Below, one piece after another: positions 1 through 9,452 of a stretch of 21,559 nucleotides of DNA (position 1 is its first letter; each line of letters begins with the position of its first letter). Position numbers and translations under genes: made by a program. The notes beneath the pieces were generated by a model that did not search any database, was not told the DNA's origin, and worked only from the letters and a program-made list of their open reading frames with translations. The DNA comes from Chara braunii (taxonomy: Eukaryota > Streptophyta > Charophyceae > Charales > Characeae). The DNA lies in the NCBI GenBank assembly GCA_003427395.1, contig BFEA01000179.1, positions 1,610,687 to 1,632,245 on the forward strand, in the 5' to 3' direction.

Positions 1-809
1 TGATAATCTACCTTAACCAAAATCAAAGTAGACTATCACTCACCCACACCAGATGGAAAACTCTACAGACTGTCGGTTCACACCCCATCACAAGCCAGCA
101 AAACACCCACGAAACAAAGAAAGGTCTGTCACAGCCAAAAATATATATATATGGGAAATAAGTATGTGACGACCACTTCTCACAATCACAATGAGACTCC
201 TCATAGTCATATATATATATGTGTGATCGCAGACAGTCAAATCCAAAGTCCGAACCACATAACATACATGCAATCACATCAAAGAATCAACCAAAAGTTC
301 ACACATTACACGGAGTCAACTTCGACCAATCTCTATACTCATACCCCTCGCTTTAGCCATGCAGGCCCCAACCTTTGCCCAACCTTCCATAATTAAATAC
401 TTGGTACCTTTGTTAAATGGTCATTCAATAAAAGTCTGGGTGAAACCCTTAATAAAACAATAAAAAATCATTAGGGCTAAAGTCTTTTTAGGTTGAACAT
501 TTGAGGATGAATTGCAGTTGAGTCGTAGACTGACGAATCGGCAACCGACCGGTTATCTGTGATAACAGAAGATGATCCTTGTAGGATCAAGCTGAATCTA
601 GCCCAAATTTTGAATCAAACATTCAAGAGGACCTGTAACACAAGACAAGTCAATCCCCACGCTAAAACTATAAACCCAAATCGAAAATAGACTTCATAAT
701 CACGATCTCATCAAAACTCATTCTACTTAACTAAGACAGAGTCTACCACTAAGTCAGTCCTTAAAGAAAAGGTAGAATTTTAACAGAATCTTCCCTATAC
801 AGAGTGGAT

Positions 810-870
810 TGCCAAAATTTTCACCTGTCAAAATATAATCCAACTCCTCTAAACTAAGAAAATTTTGGCA
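810..870 (-). repeat. 12-bp perfect inverted repeat in LTR copy 1
   Basis: TGCCAAAATTTT at 810-821 pairs perfectly with AAAATTTTGGCA at 859-870. The pairing is not kept in LTR copies 2 and 3 at the equivalent place, so it may be a private chance or template-switch product. Confidence 0.6.
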
Positions 871-1373
871 GCGCTTCCTGTAGGAAAAATGCTTTCTCAT
901 AATTTATAACAACTCCAATACGAAAAACAAAATCAAATTATAATCCTGAAAAATCAAATTTTGTTTAACTCCCTGAATTAGTAAAAATTTGGGCATCTCA
1001 TTTAGAAAGGTAGACTTCTTAGATTTACACTAAATCAGATAGAAACTCAGAAGTTAGACTTGAGTTCACCTTCAAGACAAAGTTCAACTAATCCCCTTAG
1101 ATTTGTAGAAATTTCGGCAACGCTTCCCGTAGGAAAAACGTTGTTCCAAGATTTATACAAAACTAAGTTCAAAATTCAGAAAATAACTTTGACTTCCCAA
1201 AGTTTAATTTTGTCTAACTCCTTGAACAAGCAAAAAAATAGGTAGTATACTCTTTAGAGAAGGAGACTTCCCATATTTATACTAAGTCATATGTAAAATT
1301 TAGACAAACTGAAATTTTGACAGCCAAAATTTGACTAACTCCTTGGTTTTGTAAAAATTTTGGCAGCGCTTCC
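861..1373 (-). repeat. Internal LTR tandem repeat, about 123-bp period, 5 units (copy 1)
   Basis: Core GGCAGCGCTTCC or a variant recurs at 867, about 990, 1116, about 1240 and 1362. Each is followed by a TAGGAAA or TAGAGAAA block, an AAGATTTATAC-like block and a TAACTCC block. Strong and degenerate cores alternate, so a 246-bp higher-order unit is possible. Each unit also pairs AAATTTT before the TAACTCC block with AAAATTT after it; around 1324-1365 the arms are GCCAAAATTT and AAATTTTGGC. The same five units occur in the other two LTRs. Confidence 0.85.
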
Positions 1374-1964
1374 CATAGAGAAATTGGCTTACCAAGACTT
1401 ATACAAGACCAAGTATAAGAAAAGATCCCAAAAAATGCAGAATTTGAAATTAACTCCTATGACTCAAGCACGCGGCGAGCAACTAAAGCGACTACCTATC
1501 AAACTGAAACTCAGACTAAGTAGTAGTTTCACTCAGCCACATGCAGACCAAACCACAAAGGTAAGTACTCTCACCATCCTAAAGTCAACCTTATCAACAA
1601 TAGTTTATGATCTTTCAATGATTTATCCCTTTACCCAACTTACATAAGGCATAAAGCTAAACCACCCAATCTTATGAGAACCTATCTAGCTCAGCCATAG
1701 AATATACACAAGCATAAGGCACTACAAGTTTTCTCTTCTTTGGGCCCATGACCAGGTTAGCCACCCTAGTCGTCATGAACCATTTAAGTATCCAAGTTAT
1801 ATATAATTGTTTGCACTTTGTCTAGTAAGGCAACATATGACTGAACCGGTCATCTTCGATCAAGATTCAACCTGTCCCTTCTTACCATAAATTTATTATT
1901 AATTCATACTCTCTTCAGTTGGTGATAAGCTGTAGTCTGACAATCTATACAGGACTTTATCAAG

Positions 1965-2821
1965 ATCTCGAATCACATGTCGCTGAACCATCGCCACCGC
2001 ATTAGTCCACCCTTGCGGAGCTACATTCATATGGATCAACCCTCTGGGCGTATGCATCGCTGTCATCGGTCTATCGGGCGGGTAGACTGGAAACTGATCG
2101 TACCCTGAGAAGAGGTCTATAAGTGAAATTATAGGCCTTCCAACACAGGGATCTGACAACGCATCCGCATTCGGCAACCCTCCTGCATCTCACGCAGCCA
2201 CTGCATTCAGCCGTTGCAAGTCTTGCGCCCACCGCAAAGTCCCATTAAGCTTAACAAAGCAAAACCATGGAGACGAATACGGTCCACTTGAGTCGTATGT
2301 ATCTTGCCATCGAGGTAATCCATGATTTTTTTCTCCTCGTCAGGATTGGGATACGCTGCCCTCAAATTTCATGGCTCATGCGGCACAGTATGGATCCGGA
2401 TCATAGGGATCTTGTCCACATCCAATCTCCCGCGCTGATCATCATTAAATGCATAGGCACGATGCCTCTTTTTCATTAACTCTATCATCAACACTCTCTC
2501 CTTGGGTAGCAGGAACTTCATCTCTCTCACTATCAACTTGTCCTCATTCTCTTCATTGATGCGGCACGGCCCCGTCGCTGCTTGCTCCCTCATGCGTCGT
2601 ATCAATCCTCGCTCTCGTTCGTAATAAACCTCCTCATCTTCTGTGAGAAGAACGGGAACTGGGTGACACTTCTTATCTATCGTCTTGTACCGCCTTTCGG
2701 AACCCTGCTTGAGCCGTCCCCTAAAAAAAAACCGCTTATTGTTTGTGCCTGCATCAACGCAGGGTCCCTCCTTCCGCCCGAAAGCCGATAGACCAGCTTC
2801 AGTTCCCCAACCTAGGGACAC
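1965..2821 (-). pseudogene. pol remnant: PR-RT linker and truncated reverse transcriptase
   Basis: Minus strand. At 2821-2369 an open stretch carries the acidic, Arg-rich linker upstream of RT (motifs such as INEENEDKLIVREM and GRLDVDKIPMIRIHT). A TGA where Trp is expected stops it near 2368. It continues in the same broken gene with SSPWFCFVKLNGTLRW (RT motif 1), then a second TGA near 2180. Positions 2177-1965 give SLIDLFSGYDQF (motif A, catalytic Asp near 2116) and the motif B region with APQGWTNAVAMVQ. The expected YxDD motif C never appears: the reading departs from RT after about 1967, close to the 3' LTR. RNase H and integrase are missing. Both stops are consistent with C-to-T type decay. 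It cannot encode an active polymerase. Confidence 0.88.
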
Positions 2822-2844
2822 TCCAGAACTTGCTCCCTCAGTGC

Positions 2845-3962
2845 TTAAATGACGTCTGGATCCGCCATCTCGTGTGTGGCCACTACATCCATGACCTTGT
2901 TCACGTCAGATAAACTGAGGGAAAACACCTCCTTCTGTGCCTCCTCTGTTGGTTCCTCACGGAGCTTCCAACGCTCGTCCTCTATTCCTAAATTATGAAT
3001 GAACCAGGGTTGGGCTGATTCTTTACACTCTGCGGACCTGTGTTCCAACAAGTGATTATCTCATAGTTTCCACATGCCGGGTCACACAGGATCAGGATCA
3101 GAGTTCCGTCGTGTTTATTGAACATCAACGTATCTGTCCTATATAGGAACGACCTCCCTAGGAGGATGGCATGATCCACGTCTGGCATGATGAAGAAGCA
3201 AGCTCTGGCCTTCACTCTCCCAATTTCAATGAGTACATTTGATGCTGTCCCACAAAATACGGCTTTGCAGTTAGACCCGTACAAAACGCCGCAATCCGAG
3301 TGGTCTATTTCCAATCCAAACCTAAGTGCGCCAGCCTCTTTGATGATGTTCATCTCCGCCCATGTATCCACCATCGCTGCGCACCTAGATCCCTTCGCAA
3401 CCAGATCCATCATTCCACAGACCACACACTTCCAGTCCATCTTCGTCCCAGTTTTTGCCCACTCCGCCTTCTTTGGCAGAATCACGCTTAGATGGACATT
3501 TGGCACTAAGCGTCGAGAGAGCCTTCCCTTTAGCTCGTTGCGGAGCTTGGGAGCAGACGCCTGAATTTTTGTTAAGGTGACCAGGTCGTTATGACCTTCA
3601 AGTAACCTGTCGATTACCTTCTCCACGTTGAACCCTTCCTCCAACCGGACCACATACTTCCTTTTCTTTGGCGCCACATCACACAAAATCGTCTCGGTTT
3701 CCTCCTGGGCTCCTCTCTTTTTGGCCCCTTGCTCCGCTATCTGGTCCTCTTTCTGGCACAACCTTTCACCCTGCTCGTCATCCACCTCACCATCGTCCAC
3801 CTCTACGACCTCCTTTCTCTTCTCTGGCTCTTTCGGCAGAGGTTCCTGGCTTGCACTAACCTTAGCCTGGCCTCTGGTACGAGCCGCCTGCGCCATTCTT
3901 CCTTGCTTCGTAGGGGGTTTGACCATCATTCCAGACCGCGGGCTTGATCCCACGGTAGCCAC
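2845..3962 (-). pseudogene. Retropepsin-like protease domain of gag-pol remnant
   Basis: An open stretch of 324 codons (3962-2988). Residues about 1-100 are a basic and acidic low-complexity linker. Residues about 105-175 are a helical charged segment. Residues about 178-295 are an aspartic-protease fold of retroviral type: MVDTWAEMNII at about 197-207 is the active-site D-T-G loop, and ILLGRSFL at 266-273 is the conserved hydrophobic-hydrophobic-Gly segment. The glycine of DTG is Trp201 (TGG at 3360-3362), one base from GGG. This should be inactivating, because that Gly forms the active-site loop. A frameshift near 2990-3000 moves the reading to 3051-2845, which carries the family's SLSLSDVNKVMDVVATHEMAD segment before a stop. 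Upstream it joins the gag remnant through an in-frame stop near 3975. Confidence 0.88.
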
Positions 3963-3999
3963 TCCAGGGTACCCTTGTCACTCTGGCACCGATTCAGGG

Positions 4000-5318
4000 T
4001 CAGACTCGTAAAGAAAGACTTTGGGAATACCAACCCTCCAACCCTTCACTCCCTATTTTCTCCCACAAGTCTTTCATTTTCCCCAGAAGGATTGATGCTG
4101 GTTCTACTTTCTCATTTTCATCCTCTTCGTCTGACTCAACGACAATGGGTTCTTCCTCTATAGCTCCTGCCCGTAGCCTCTGAGTCACCTCTTCATCACT
4201 TTCCACTTCTTCCACCCCAATTGGTGGGTCATCCTTTTCCTGCCATAACCTTAATGTGGCAGGCAGCGCTTACCGCGCAGCTATCCTTCTCTGAGCTTCC
4301 GCCTTTACTCCGCCTGGAACCTTCCGGTCGATATACTCTCTGAACTAATCGTATATGTCACCATCCATATTGGAATAGATCAGTCCGGCCTTCTCATCCT
4401 CCCGTCTTGTACTACAGAACCGTATTGTATGACCTTGCCCATCGCAATGCTGACAAATAGCGGTCCTCCCCCAGCGTATGGTACCATCTGCCCAGATGGA
4501 GCCAGACTTCCCCATGGCACAAAGGTGTTGAACACAGGCCATAACCACTGCCTGTATGGTGGTTCCGCCGCTTGCGAGGGTCCCACACTACTTGACGGAG
4601 CCGCCATACTTGGCGGGGCCACTGCCAATGTTTGGGGCGCCTGCCCCTTCCCGGAGCCTTGCCCTCTTGCGTTAAATTGCGCTGTTTGCGTAGCGCCTTT
4701 GAGAGGGGTTGGGGCACCGGCTTCTCTTCTTCCCATTCCTCCTGGACGACTTCCTCTACCACTGGATCCTTCCCTTTTCCTTGGATGACCATCACCACTT
4801 TCTTTTGTATCACCACGTCCTTTCCATACCCTAGCTCCGCAAGCACGTCAGTGACGATCCTTTTCACTCCTGGGGTCTTTGAGGCGGTCGCATCCCGTTC
4901 TTTCCTCTTTCGCCTTTGCAGGCGCATCTGATATTGCTCCATCTGGTCCAGACTACCTTCCTCTACTCCTTTGTCGATAGTGGCCCAGGCGAGCTTCGCA
5001 CTTCCCCCTCCATGGCTCGTTAGCTCTGCAGCTTTCGAGGCCGTGAGTAATTCCTAAAAAGTAGCACACTGCGCCTCCTCGGAAATCCCAGGGACCATCC
5101 CCGCCTTCTTCTTAAACTCTTGCACAAAACCCCCCACTGTGGTGAAGTCATCCCTATTCATGGCTTCTAGGTCCGCAATCAGAGACTCGTTCCCCATTGA
5201 AGTGGAAGGTGTTGACTTTGGGAACGTTGCTCTGCGCCCTTTCCCGCCTGTCCAAGGCTTCGACCAAATCATCGATCATCAGGGTCTTTCCCGTACCATC
5301 GACTATGGCTCCCGCCAT
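4000..5318 (-). pseudogene. gag remnant with CCHC zinc knuckle
   Basis: Minus strand, likely start Met at 5318 (MAGAIVDGTGK), though an upstream Met at 5384 is open. The N-terminal piece ends near 5195 and jumps frame into IADLEAMNRDDF; I recall a longer capsid between these segments in related elements, so an internal deletion is inferred. The capsid end (FVQEFKKKAGMVPGISEE) meets a TAG near 5053, then continues to a basic segment (MRLQRRKRKERDATAS, from 4942). At least two more frameshifts separate this from a Pro/Ala/Gln-rich spacer and the knuckle (4455-4414). After another stop near 4340 an acidic tail follows (ESDEEVTQRLRAG, from 4215 down to 4000). Known role of the family: capsid and nucleocapsid of the cytoplasmic particle that packages element RNA. 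This copy is non-functional. Confidence 0.85.
4414..4455 (-). other. CCHC zinc knuckle (nucleocapsid)
   Basis: Minus-strand translation CQHCDGQGHTIRFC matches C-X2-C-X4-H-X4-C exactly, so the zinc ligands survive although the surrounding gag is frameshifted. In this family the knuckle binds the packaged RNA. Confidence 0.9.
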
Positions 5319-5700
5319 CTTGGCCGACTGTTTCTCGCTTGACTTTCCAATTATCAAATAAGAGATAAAAACTTTACTCAACATCCCGACTTACCGTATT
5401 TCTATAAGGTTTTCTATCCAGTCCTCACACTTTCCTTGCTTATCAAACACTATTATTCCTTTCACTCTAAAACTCATCTCGATAGAGTATGTTTCCTCCA
5501 TACGACTTCCCTCACAATCTTCTCAACCAAAATATCAATCAATTTACATGTCAAAATCATTACTACCTGTTGCTCACGCAAATAGTTAAACAAAACATCA
5601 CATTTCTTATCTCATAGACTTACCAAACTTCTTTTATATGCATGTTTTTCTCTCAATCCTATACCCGGATGTCGTTCCACCAGGGACTAGGCTTCCGTTA
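5319..5700 (-). other. Untranslated leader between PBS and gag
   Basis: About 380 bases between the primer binding site and the likely gag start. No recognisable coding content, repeat or splice signal was seen. In retroelements this interval normally carries dimerisation and packaging signals, but none can be pointed to here. Confidence 0.5.
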
Positions 5701-5718
5701 TCCCCGGCAACGGCGCCA
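5701..5718 (-). promoter_or_regulatory. Primer binding site, tRNA-Asp type
   Basis: The plus strand reads TCCCCGGCAACGGCGCCA, which is what I recall as the 3' end of plant tRNA-Asp including CCA, so the element strand begins TGGCGCCGTTGCCGGGGA. All 18 bases fit. It sits two bases from the LTR end (CA on the element strand, TG at 5721-5722 on plus), the normal geometry for first-strand cDNA priming. The same PBS type is common in plant gypsy elements. It fixes the 5' LTR edge and the element's orientation. Confidence 0.9.
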
Positions 5719-5909
5719 CCTGTCGAGCGCATCGGTCCGACACCGCACAAAACGGGGCGGGACCCTCCCAGCCGAGTCACCCAGGAGTTGGTCTGATCCT
5801 CGTCGTGAATACATATGGAGCTTCCGCAAGCCACTCCGGCCGAGTGCGCCAGCCATGCCTCTCGCGAGCCCCTACGATAGTATAGGGCCTACTCGAGGCA
5901 CGATTACCT

Positions 5910-5943
5910 CCACCTTACGGGAGCTGTCACCTCCCTTCAGTGG
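5910..5943 (-). repeat. U5 hairpin with conserved TGTCAC loop (copy 2)
   Basis: CCAC 910-913 pairs with GTGG 940-943, and GGGAG 919-923 with CTCCC 931-935, around CTGTCAC. Copy 3 has the equivalent hairpin at 16063-16096. Copy 4 (16504-16531) has a different stem around the same TGTCAC loop. Confidence 0.65.
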
Positions 5944-6479
5944 GCGTATCCCCGCCGAGCTACTTGTCAACAGTACGAAAGCTAATCAGTTGCAATCGCA
6001 GAGGTGGACCAGCCCAGGGCGTTTCTCGTACGCTGTAGCATAGGAGATACGCGCGGTTTTACACCTCTATCGAACCCGCACGTGAACCGACGCCTTGGGG
6101 GGGGGCTGAGGTCCCAAGCGGGGCTCGTCGTCAGTCGACTAGGACGCATCCCACATACCACGCGCACACCACTATAAAGAACATAAAAATAAAGACACAC
6201 ACACATATACATACATATACAGAACGACACAGANCAAACAACGCGACAACACTCCTAATCCCTTAGTAGCCATCCCATAACTCTCCGATGCAGAAATCGG
6301 ATAGGCGTCTCACGTGGGACTTAGTATAAAACCACGCGGGCACTGGACCTTTCCCATATCGACTAGCAATGCATGACTACGCAACCAGTCGTGATGATGG
6401 CGTACTATGTAGTGCCTATAATGAAGCGGTCCCTCGTGAATCCGAGTACCGCCTATGACACTCAAGCGTCAGATTCGAA

Positions 6480-6494
6480 GTATCGTGACGATAT
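6480..6494 (-). repeat. Short U5 hairpin, expanded in copy 3
   Basis: TATCG, spacer TGA, CGATA. At the same place, copy 3 (15497-15524) has an 11-bp stem whose extra arms are inserted at the apex. The adjoining TGACACT/AGCGTCA hairpin (6456-6471) corresponds to a perfect TGACACT/AGTGTCA in copy 3 (15534-15549). Confidence 0.6.
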
Positions 6495-6577
6495 TGCACG
6501 ACTGAAGGAACGTTTGTGCGGCCTCCGCGACAACTCTGGCCTTTAGACTGAGTGTCCCGATAGACAGGGCAAATAGG

Positions 6578-6610
6578 CTCTGCGAGGGGGAAGATACCTT
6601 CCATGCAGAG
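6578..6610 (-). repeat. Two-part U5 hairpin (copy 2)
   Basis: Outer arms CTCTGC 6578-6583 and GCAGAG 6605-6610; inner arms GGAAG 6589-6593 and CTTCC 6598-6602 with a four-base loop. Copy 3 (15380-15412) keeps the outer arms and has different but still complementary inner arms. Confidence 0.7.
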
Positions 6611-6804
6611 TCTAGGACCTGAGATGCCCTGGACAAGGACCTTGAATCCAGGTCCTGGACCAACATCCGACTAAGAAATCTTTAAGAAACATAGAGTAAA
6701 TAAAGTGGTTTTCGTTCCTTTTCCAATCTCAATCCCTATTAGACCCTTGAGCGTAGGGTTCCTCGGGCCACGTGGACACCCAACACACGTATATACGTAC
6801 ATAC

Positions 6805-6824
6805 ATATATATATATATATATAT
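6805..6824. repeat. (AT)n microsatellite in the LTR
   Basis: Alternating A/T run, matched by runs at 141-152 and 15184-15200 in the other LTR copies. On the element strand it sits between the U3 tandem units and the GC-rich U5, so it could serve as a TATA element; this is inference from position only. Confidence 0.8.
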
Positions 6825-7535
6825 AAAGGGGGAATAAGTATGTGACGATCACTTCTCACAATCACAGTGGGACTCCTCACAATCATATATATATGTGTGA
6901 TTGCAGACAATGAAATCCAAAATCCGAACCACAGAATATATCTGCAATCACATCAAAGAGTCAACCAAAAGTTCACATACTACACGGAGTCAACTTCAAC
7001 CAATCTCTATAATCATACCCCTCGCTTTAACCATGCAAACCCTCTTTGCCCAACCTTTCATAATTAAATACTTGGTACCTTTGTTAAATGACCATTCAAT
7101 AAAAGTCCGGGTGAAACCCTTAATAAAACAATTAAAAATCACTAGGGCTAAAACCTTTTTATATTGAATATTTGAGGATGAATTGGAGTTGAGTCGTAGA
7201 CCGACGAATCGACACCCGACTGTTATCAGTGATAACAGAACATGATCCTTGTAGGATTAAGCTGAATCTAGCCCAAATTTCGAATCAAACGTTCAAGAGG
7301 ACCTGTAACACAACGCATGTTAATCCCCAAGTTAAAAATATAATCCCAAATCGAGAATAAACTTCATAATCACGATCTCATCAAAACTCATTCTACTTAA
7401 CTAAGCCAGAGTCTACCTCTAAGTAAGTGCCTATAGAAAAGGTAGACCTTTGGCAGAATTTCCCCTATACGAAGGGGATTGTCAAGATTGTCACCTGTCA
7501 AAATATAATATAACTCCTCTAAACTAAGAAAATTT

Positions 7536-8033
7536 CAGTAGCACTTCCCGTAGGAAATATTTTATAACAACTCAAATACGAAAACAAAATCAATTTATAA
7601 TCCTGGAAAGTCAAATTTTGTCTAACTCCTTGAATTAGTAAAAATTTGGCCAGCATCTCCTTTAGAAACGTAGACTTCCCATATTTATACTAAGTCAGAT
7701 AGGAACTCAGAAATCAGACTTGAGTTCAACTTCAAGACAAAGTTCAACTAATCCTTTTAGATTTGTAGAAATTTGGGCAGCGCTTCCCGTAGGAAAAATG
7801 TTATTCCAAGATTTATAAAAAACTAAGTTTAAAATTCAGAAAACAACTTCGACTTTTCAAAGTCCAATTTTGTCTAACTCCTCGAACTAGCAAAAATTTG
7901 GGTAGCACTCCCTTTAGAAAATGAGACTTCCCAGATTTTTACTAAGTCATATATAAAATTTAGACAAATTAAACTTTTGACATCCAAAATTTGACTAACT
8001 CCTTGGTTTTGTAAAAATTTCGGCAGCGCTTCC
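7536..8033 (-). repeat. Internal LTR tandem repeat, about 123-bp period, 5 units (copy 2)
   Basis: Cores at about 7536, 7650, 7776, 7902 and 8022, in the same order and phase as in copy 1. The strongest cores are the third and fifth (GGCAGCGCTTCCCGTAG). Confidence 0.85.
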
Positions 8034-8430
8034 CGTAGAGAAATTGACTTACCAAGATTTATACAGGACAAGTATAATAAAAGATCTTAGAAAATGCAGA
8101 ATTTGAAACTAACTCCTATAATTCTAGCACGATGCGAGCAACTAAAGGGACTACCTATCAAACAAAAACTCAGACTAAGTAGTAGTCTCACTCAACCACA
8201 TGCAGACCAAACCACAAAGGTAAGTACTATCACCATCCCAAAGCCAACCTTATCAAACAATAGTTCATGATCTTTCAATGATTTATCCCTTTATACCCAA
8301 CTAGCATAAGGCATAAAGCTAGACCACCCAATCTTATGGGAACCTGTCTAGCTCAGCCATAGAATATACACAAACACATGACACCTTAACTTTTCTCTTC
8401 TTTGGGTCCATGACTAGATTAGCCATGCTA

Positions 8431-8800
8431 GTGGGGACCCGAAACCGTTGAAGTGGCTGAAGCTTCTGAAAGGGGTTTCGGGTAACCCCATCCAACCATT
8501 TGGATGAGGGTACCTGAAACCCCTTTCAGAAGCTTCAGCCACTTCATGTCATTTCAGAAATTTCGGGTGGGGACCTGAAACCGCTGAAGTGGTTGAAGCT
8601 TTTGAAAGGGGTTTCGGGTACCCCTATCCAACCATTTGGATGGGGTTACCTGAAACCCCTTTCAGAAGCTTCAACCACTTAAGGTCATTTCAGGAATTTC
8701 AGGCGGGGACCTGAAACCGCTGAAGTGGCTGAAGCTTCTGAAAGGGGTTTCGGGTACCCCCATCCAACCATTTGGTGGGGACCTGAAGTGGCTGAAAGTG
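8431..8800. repeat. Tandem array of long hairpins (136-bp unit)
   Basis: Units begin with G[TC]GGGGACC at 8431, 8567 and 8703 (exactly 136 bp apart), plus a broken start at 8775. Units 1 and 2 are each a near-perfect hairpin. In unit 1, arms 8449-8495 and 8500-8546 pair at 44 of 47 positions around CCAT. Unit 2 arms are 8585-8631 and 8636-8682. Unit 3 has only the 5' arm and apex and jumps into the fourth start. Between units 1 and 2 the stem changes on both sides (GTGGCTGAAG with CTTCAGCCAC versus GTGGTTGAAG with CTTCAACCAC). No target duplication or transposase was seen. It could be a foldback element, a MITE tandem or a hairpin small-RNA precursor. Confidence 0.9.
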
Positions 8801-8835
8801 GCCTGTAAATAGTGTGTGTTGTTAACCATCTCTCA

Positions 8836-9203
8836 AGCGGCCTGACTCAGTTGGTAAGTCACGCAAGTAACATTTAAGAGTTCTTGAGTTCAATCTTCAT
8901 TGGCCTCATGTACCTTCCTGGGCAAGCTTGATGCCCGCCACCTAAAGATATGTCGTTGGTCCCCCCGAGAGGAATTCAACATAGAATGCTAATGTTCATA
9001 GGGGGAGGGAACCAGAGGGGAGACACAGTGACTGACCCATCAAAGAAGCTCGGTCCTGATGCTACCGGCTGACCCCTGGCCTGTATCGCCCACCTGCTGT
9101 AGCACGTATCACACCTGTTGGTAGGTGCAGCTCCCACATGTTCCCTCATTGGAGGCTTGAGCACGCATGTGGCTGTGACGAGGTTCCCGATAATAATATA
9201 ATG
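8836..9203 (+). mobile_element. Possible tRNA-derived SINE
   Basis: A-box-like TGACTCAGTTGG at 8843-8854 and B-box-like AGTTCAATCTT from 8887, 44 bases apart as in a tRNA. GACT and AGTC can pair as a D-stem, and GGCC occurs at both ends of the tRNA-like part. The body (8918-9203) recurs inverted at 10516-10798, showing it is a dispersed repeat, and ends in an AT-rich tail. The second copy lacks a recognisable tRNA-like head, so the head and body may be separate. Not a functional tRNA: anticodon and T arms pair poorly. Confidence 0.4.
8918..9203 (+). repeat. Dispersed repeat, copy 1 (inverted partner at 10516-10798)
   Basis: Its reverse complement matches 10516-10798 over nearly the whole length, best in the stretches reading GTGGGAGCTGCACC, GGCCAGGGGTCAG and ACCGAG-TTCTTTGATGGGT. 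Divergence is considerable near the outer ends. No coding sense; the minus-strand open frame 9164-8976 reflects the repeat only. Confidence 0.82.
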
Positions 9204-9290
9204 ACAATAAAAAAGAGGCTTTAAAGACCGTCCTATCCAGATTCGACAGGTAATTGAATTCGTTGGGCTTAAAAAATTAGTCGTTAATTT

Positions 9291-9304
9291 AAAAAAAAAA
9301 AAAA
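9291..9304. repeat. Poly(A) run
   Basis: Fourteen A. It may be a retroposed tail, but no clear body ends here and it lies about 90 bases beyond the dispersed repeat. Confidence 0.7.
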
Positions 9305-9451
9305 TATTGCGTGAAAAAACATGAAAGTTGGAGTATTCGTAGATTTCATTGTGATCGTTCCAGGAAAAATGTTAAATAAGTTACAAAAAATCATTCCAAA
9401 TGTGAAAAAGATCGTGCTCGCAATTTGCTCATATTTCAACTTTGTCATTCC

Positions 9452-9452
<1 letters not shown>

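Larger units (their letters stand above)
1..1905 (-). repeat. 3' LTR of element A (truncated by window start)
   Basis: Positions from about 140 to 1770 align co-linearly with 6800-8430 at roughly 85-90 percent identity by eye; for example, 395-480 and 7055-7140 differ at only a few bases. Beyond 1770 it continues to match, reverse-complemented, the plus-strand LTR at 13380-13560, so this copy keeps about 135 bp of U3 that the 5' LTR lost to the array at 8431. The boundary with the RT remnant lies between 1905 and about 1965; I see no clean TG or polypurine tract. Positions 1-140 do not align clearly with 6680-6800, although the third copy (15190-15300) does, so this end is rearranged or strongly diverged at the AT run. 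Confidence 0.82.
1..8430 (-). mobile_element. Degenerate Ty3/gypsy LTR retrotransposon (element A)
   Basis: Seen: long direct repeats (1-1905 and 5721-8430) flank a minus-strand remnant ordered gag (about 5320-4000), retropepsin (3962-2988), RT (2821-1965). A tRNA-Asp-type primer binding site lies two bases inside the high-coordinate repeat. Known: gag-PR-RT order with a PBS next to the 5' LTR defines an LTR retrotransposon, and the long acidic linkers plus CCHC knuckle fit Ty3/gypsy. The internal part is only about 3.8 kb; RT motif C, RNase H and integrase are absent, and the coding remnant runs almost directly into the 3' LTR, so a large internal deletion is inferred. Several frameshifts and in-frame stops show it is inactive. 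The low-coordinate end lies outside the window. The protein text resembles what I recall of Chara elements, which is an unverified recollection. Confidence 0.88.
5721..8430 (-). repeat. 5' LTR of element A
   Basis: One edge is fixed by the PBS at 5718 and the terminal CA (complement of TG at 5721). Positions 6800-8430 align with the 3' LTR (140-1770), and 5730-8300 aligns, reverse-complemented, with 13670-16267. The other edge is cut at 8430/8431, where the hairpin array starts while the 3' LTR still continues, so the LTR was longer than 2.7 kb. The U5 side (5721-6680) is GC-rich with several hairpins; the U3 side is AT-rich with the 123-bp tandem units. A TATA-like run on the element strand lies at 6824-6805. 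Open frames in it (such as plus-strand 5642-6043) are not conserved as protein between copies. One ambiguous base is at 6233. Confidence 0.87.

Noticed and set aside
5642-6043. 133-codon plus-strand open frame
   Set aside because: Lies in the LTR and PBS region of a minus-strand element; the paralogous LTRs do not keep the frame.
6805-6824. Confident TATA box for the LTR promoter
   Set aside because: It is a microsatellite; position is suggestive but no start site evidence exists.
8843-8897. Functional tRNA gene
   Set aside because: A/B-box-like motifs and spacing are present, but acceptor, anticodon and T stems do not pair properly.
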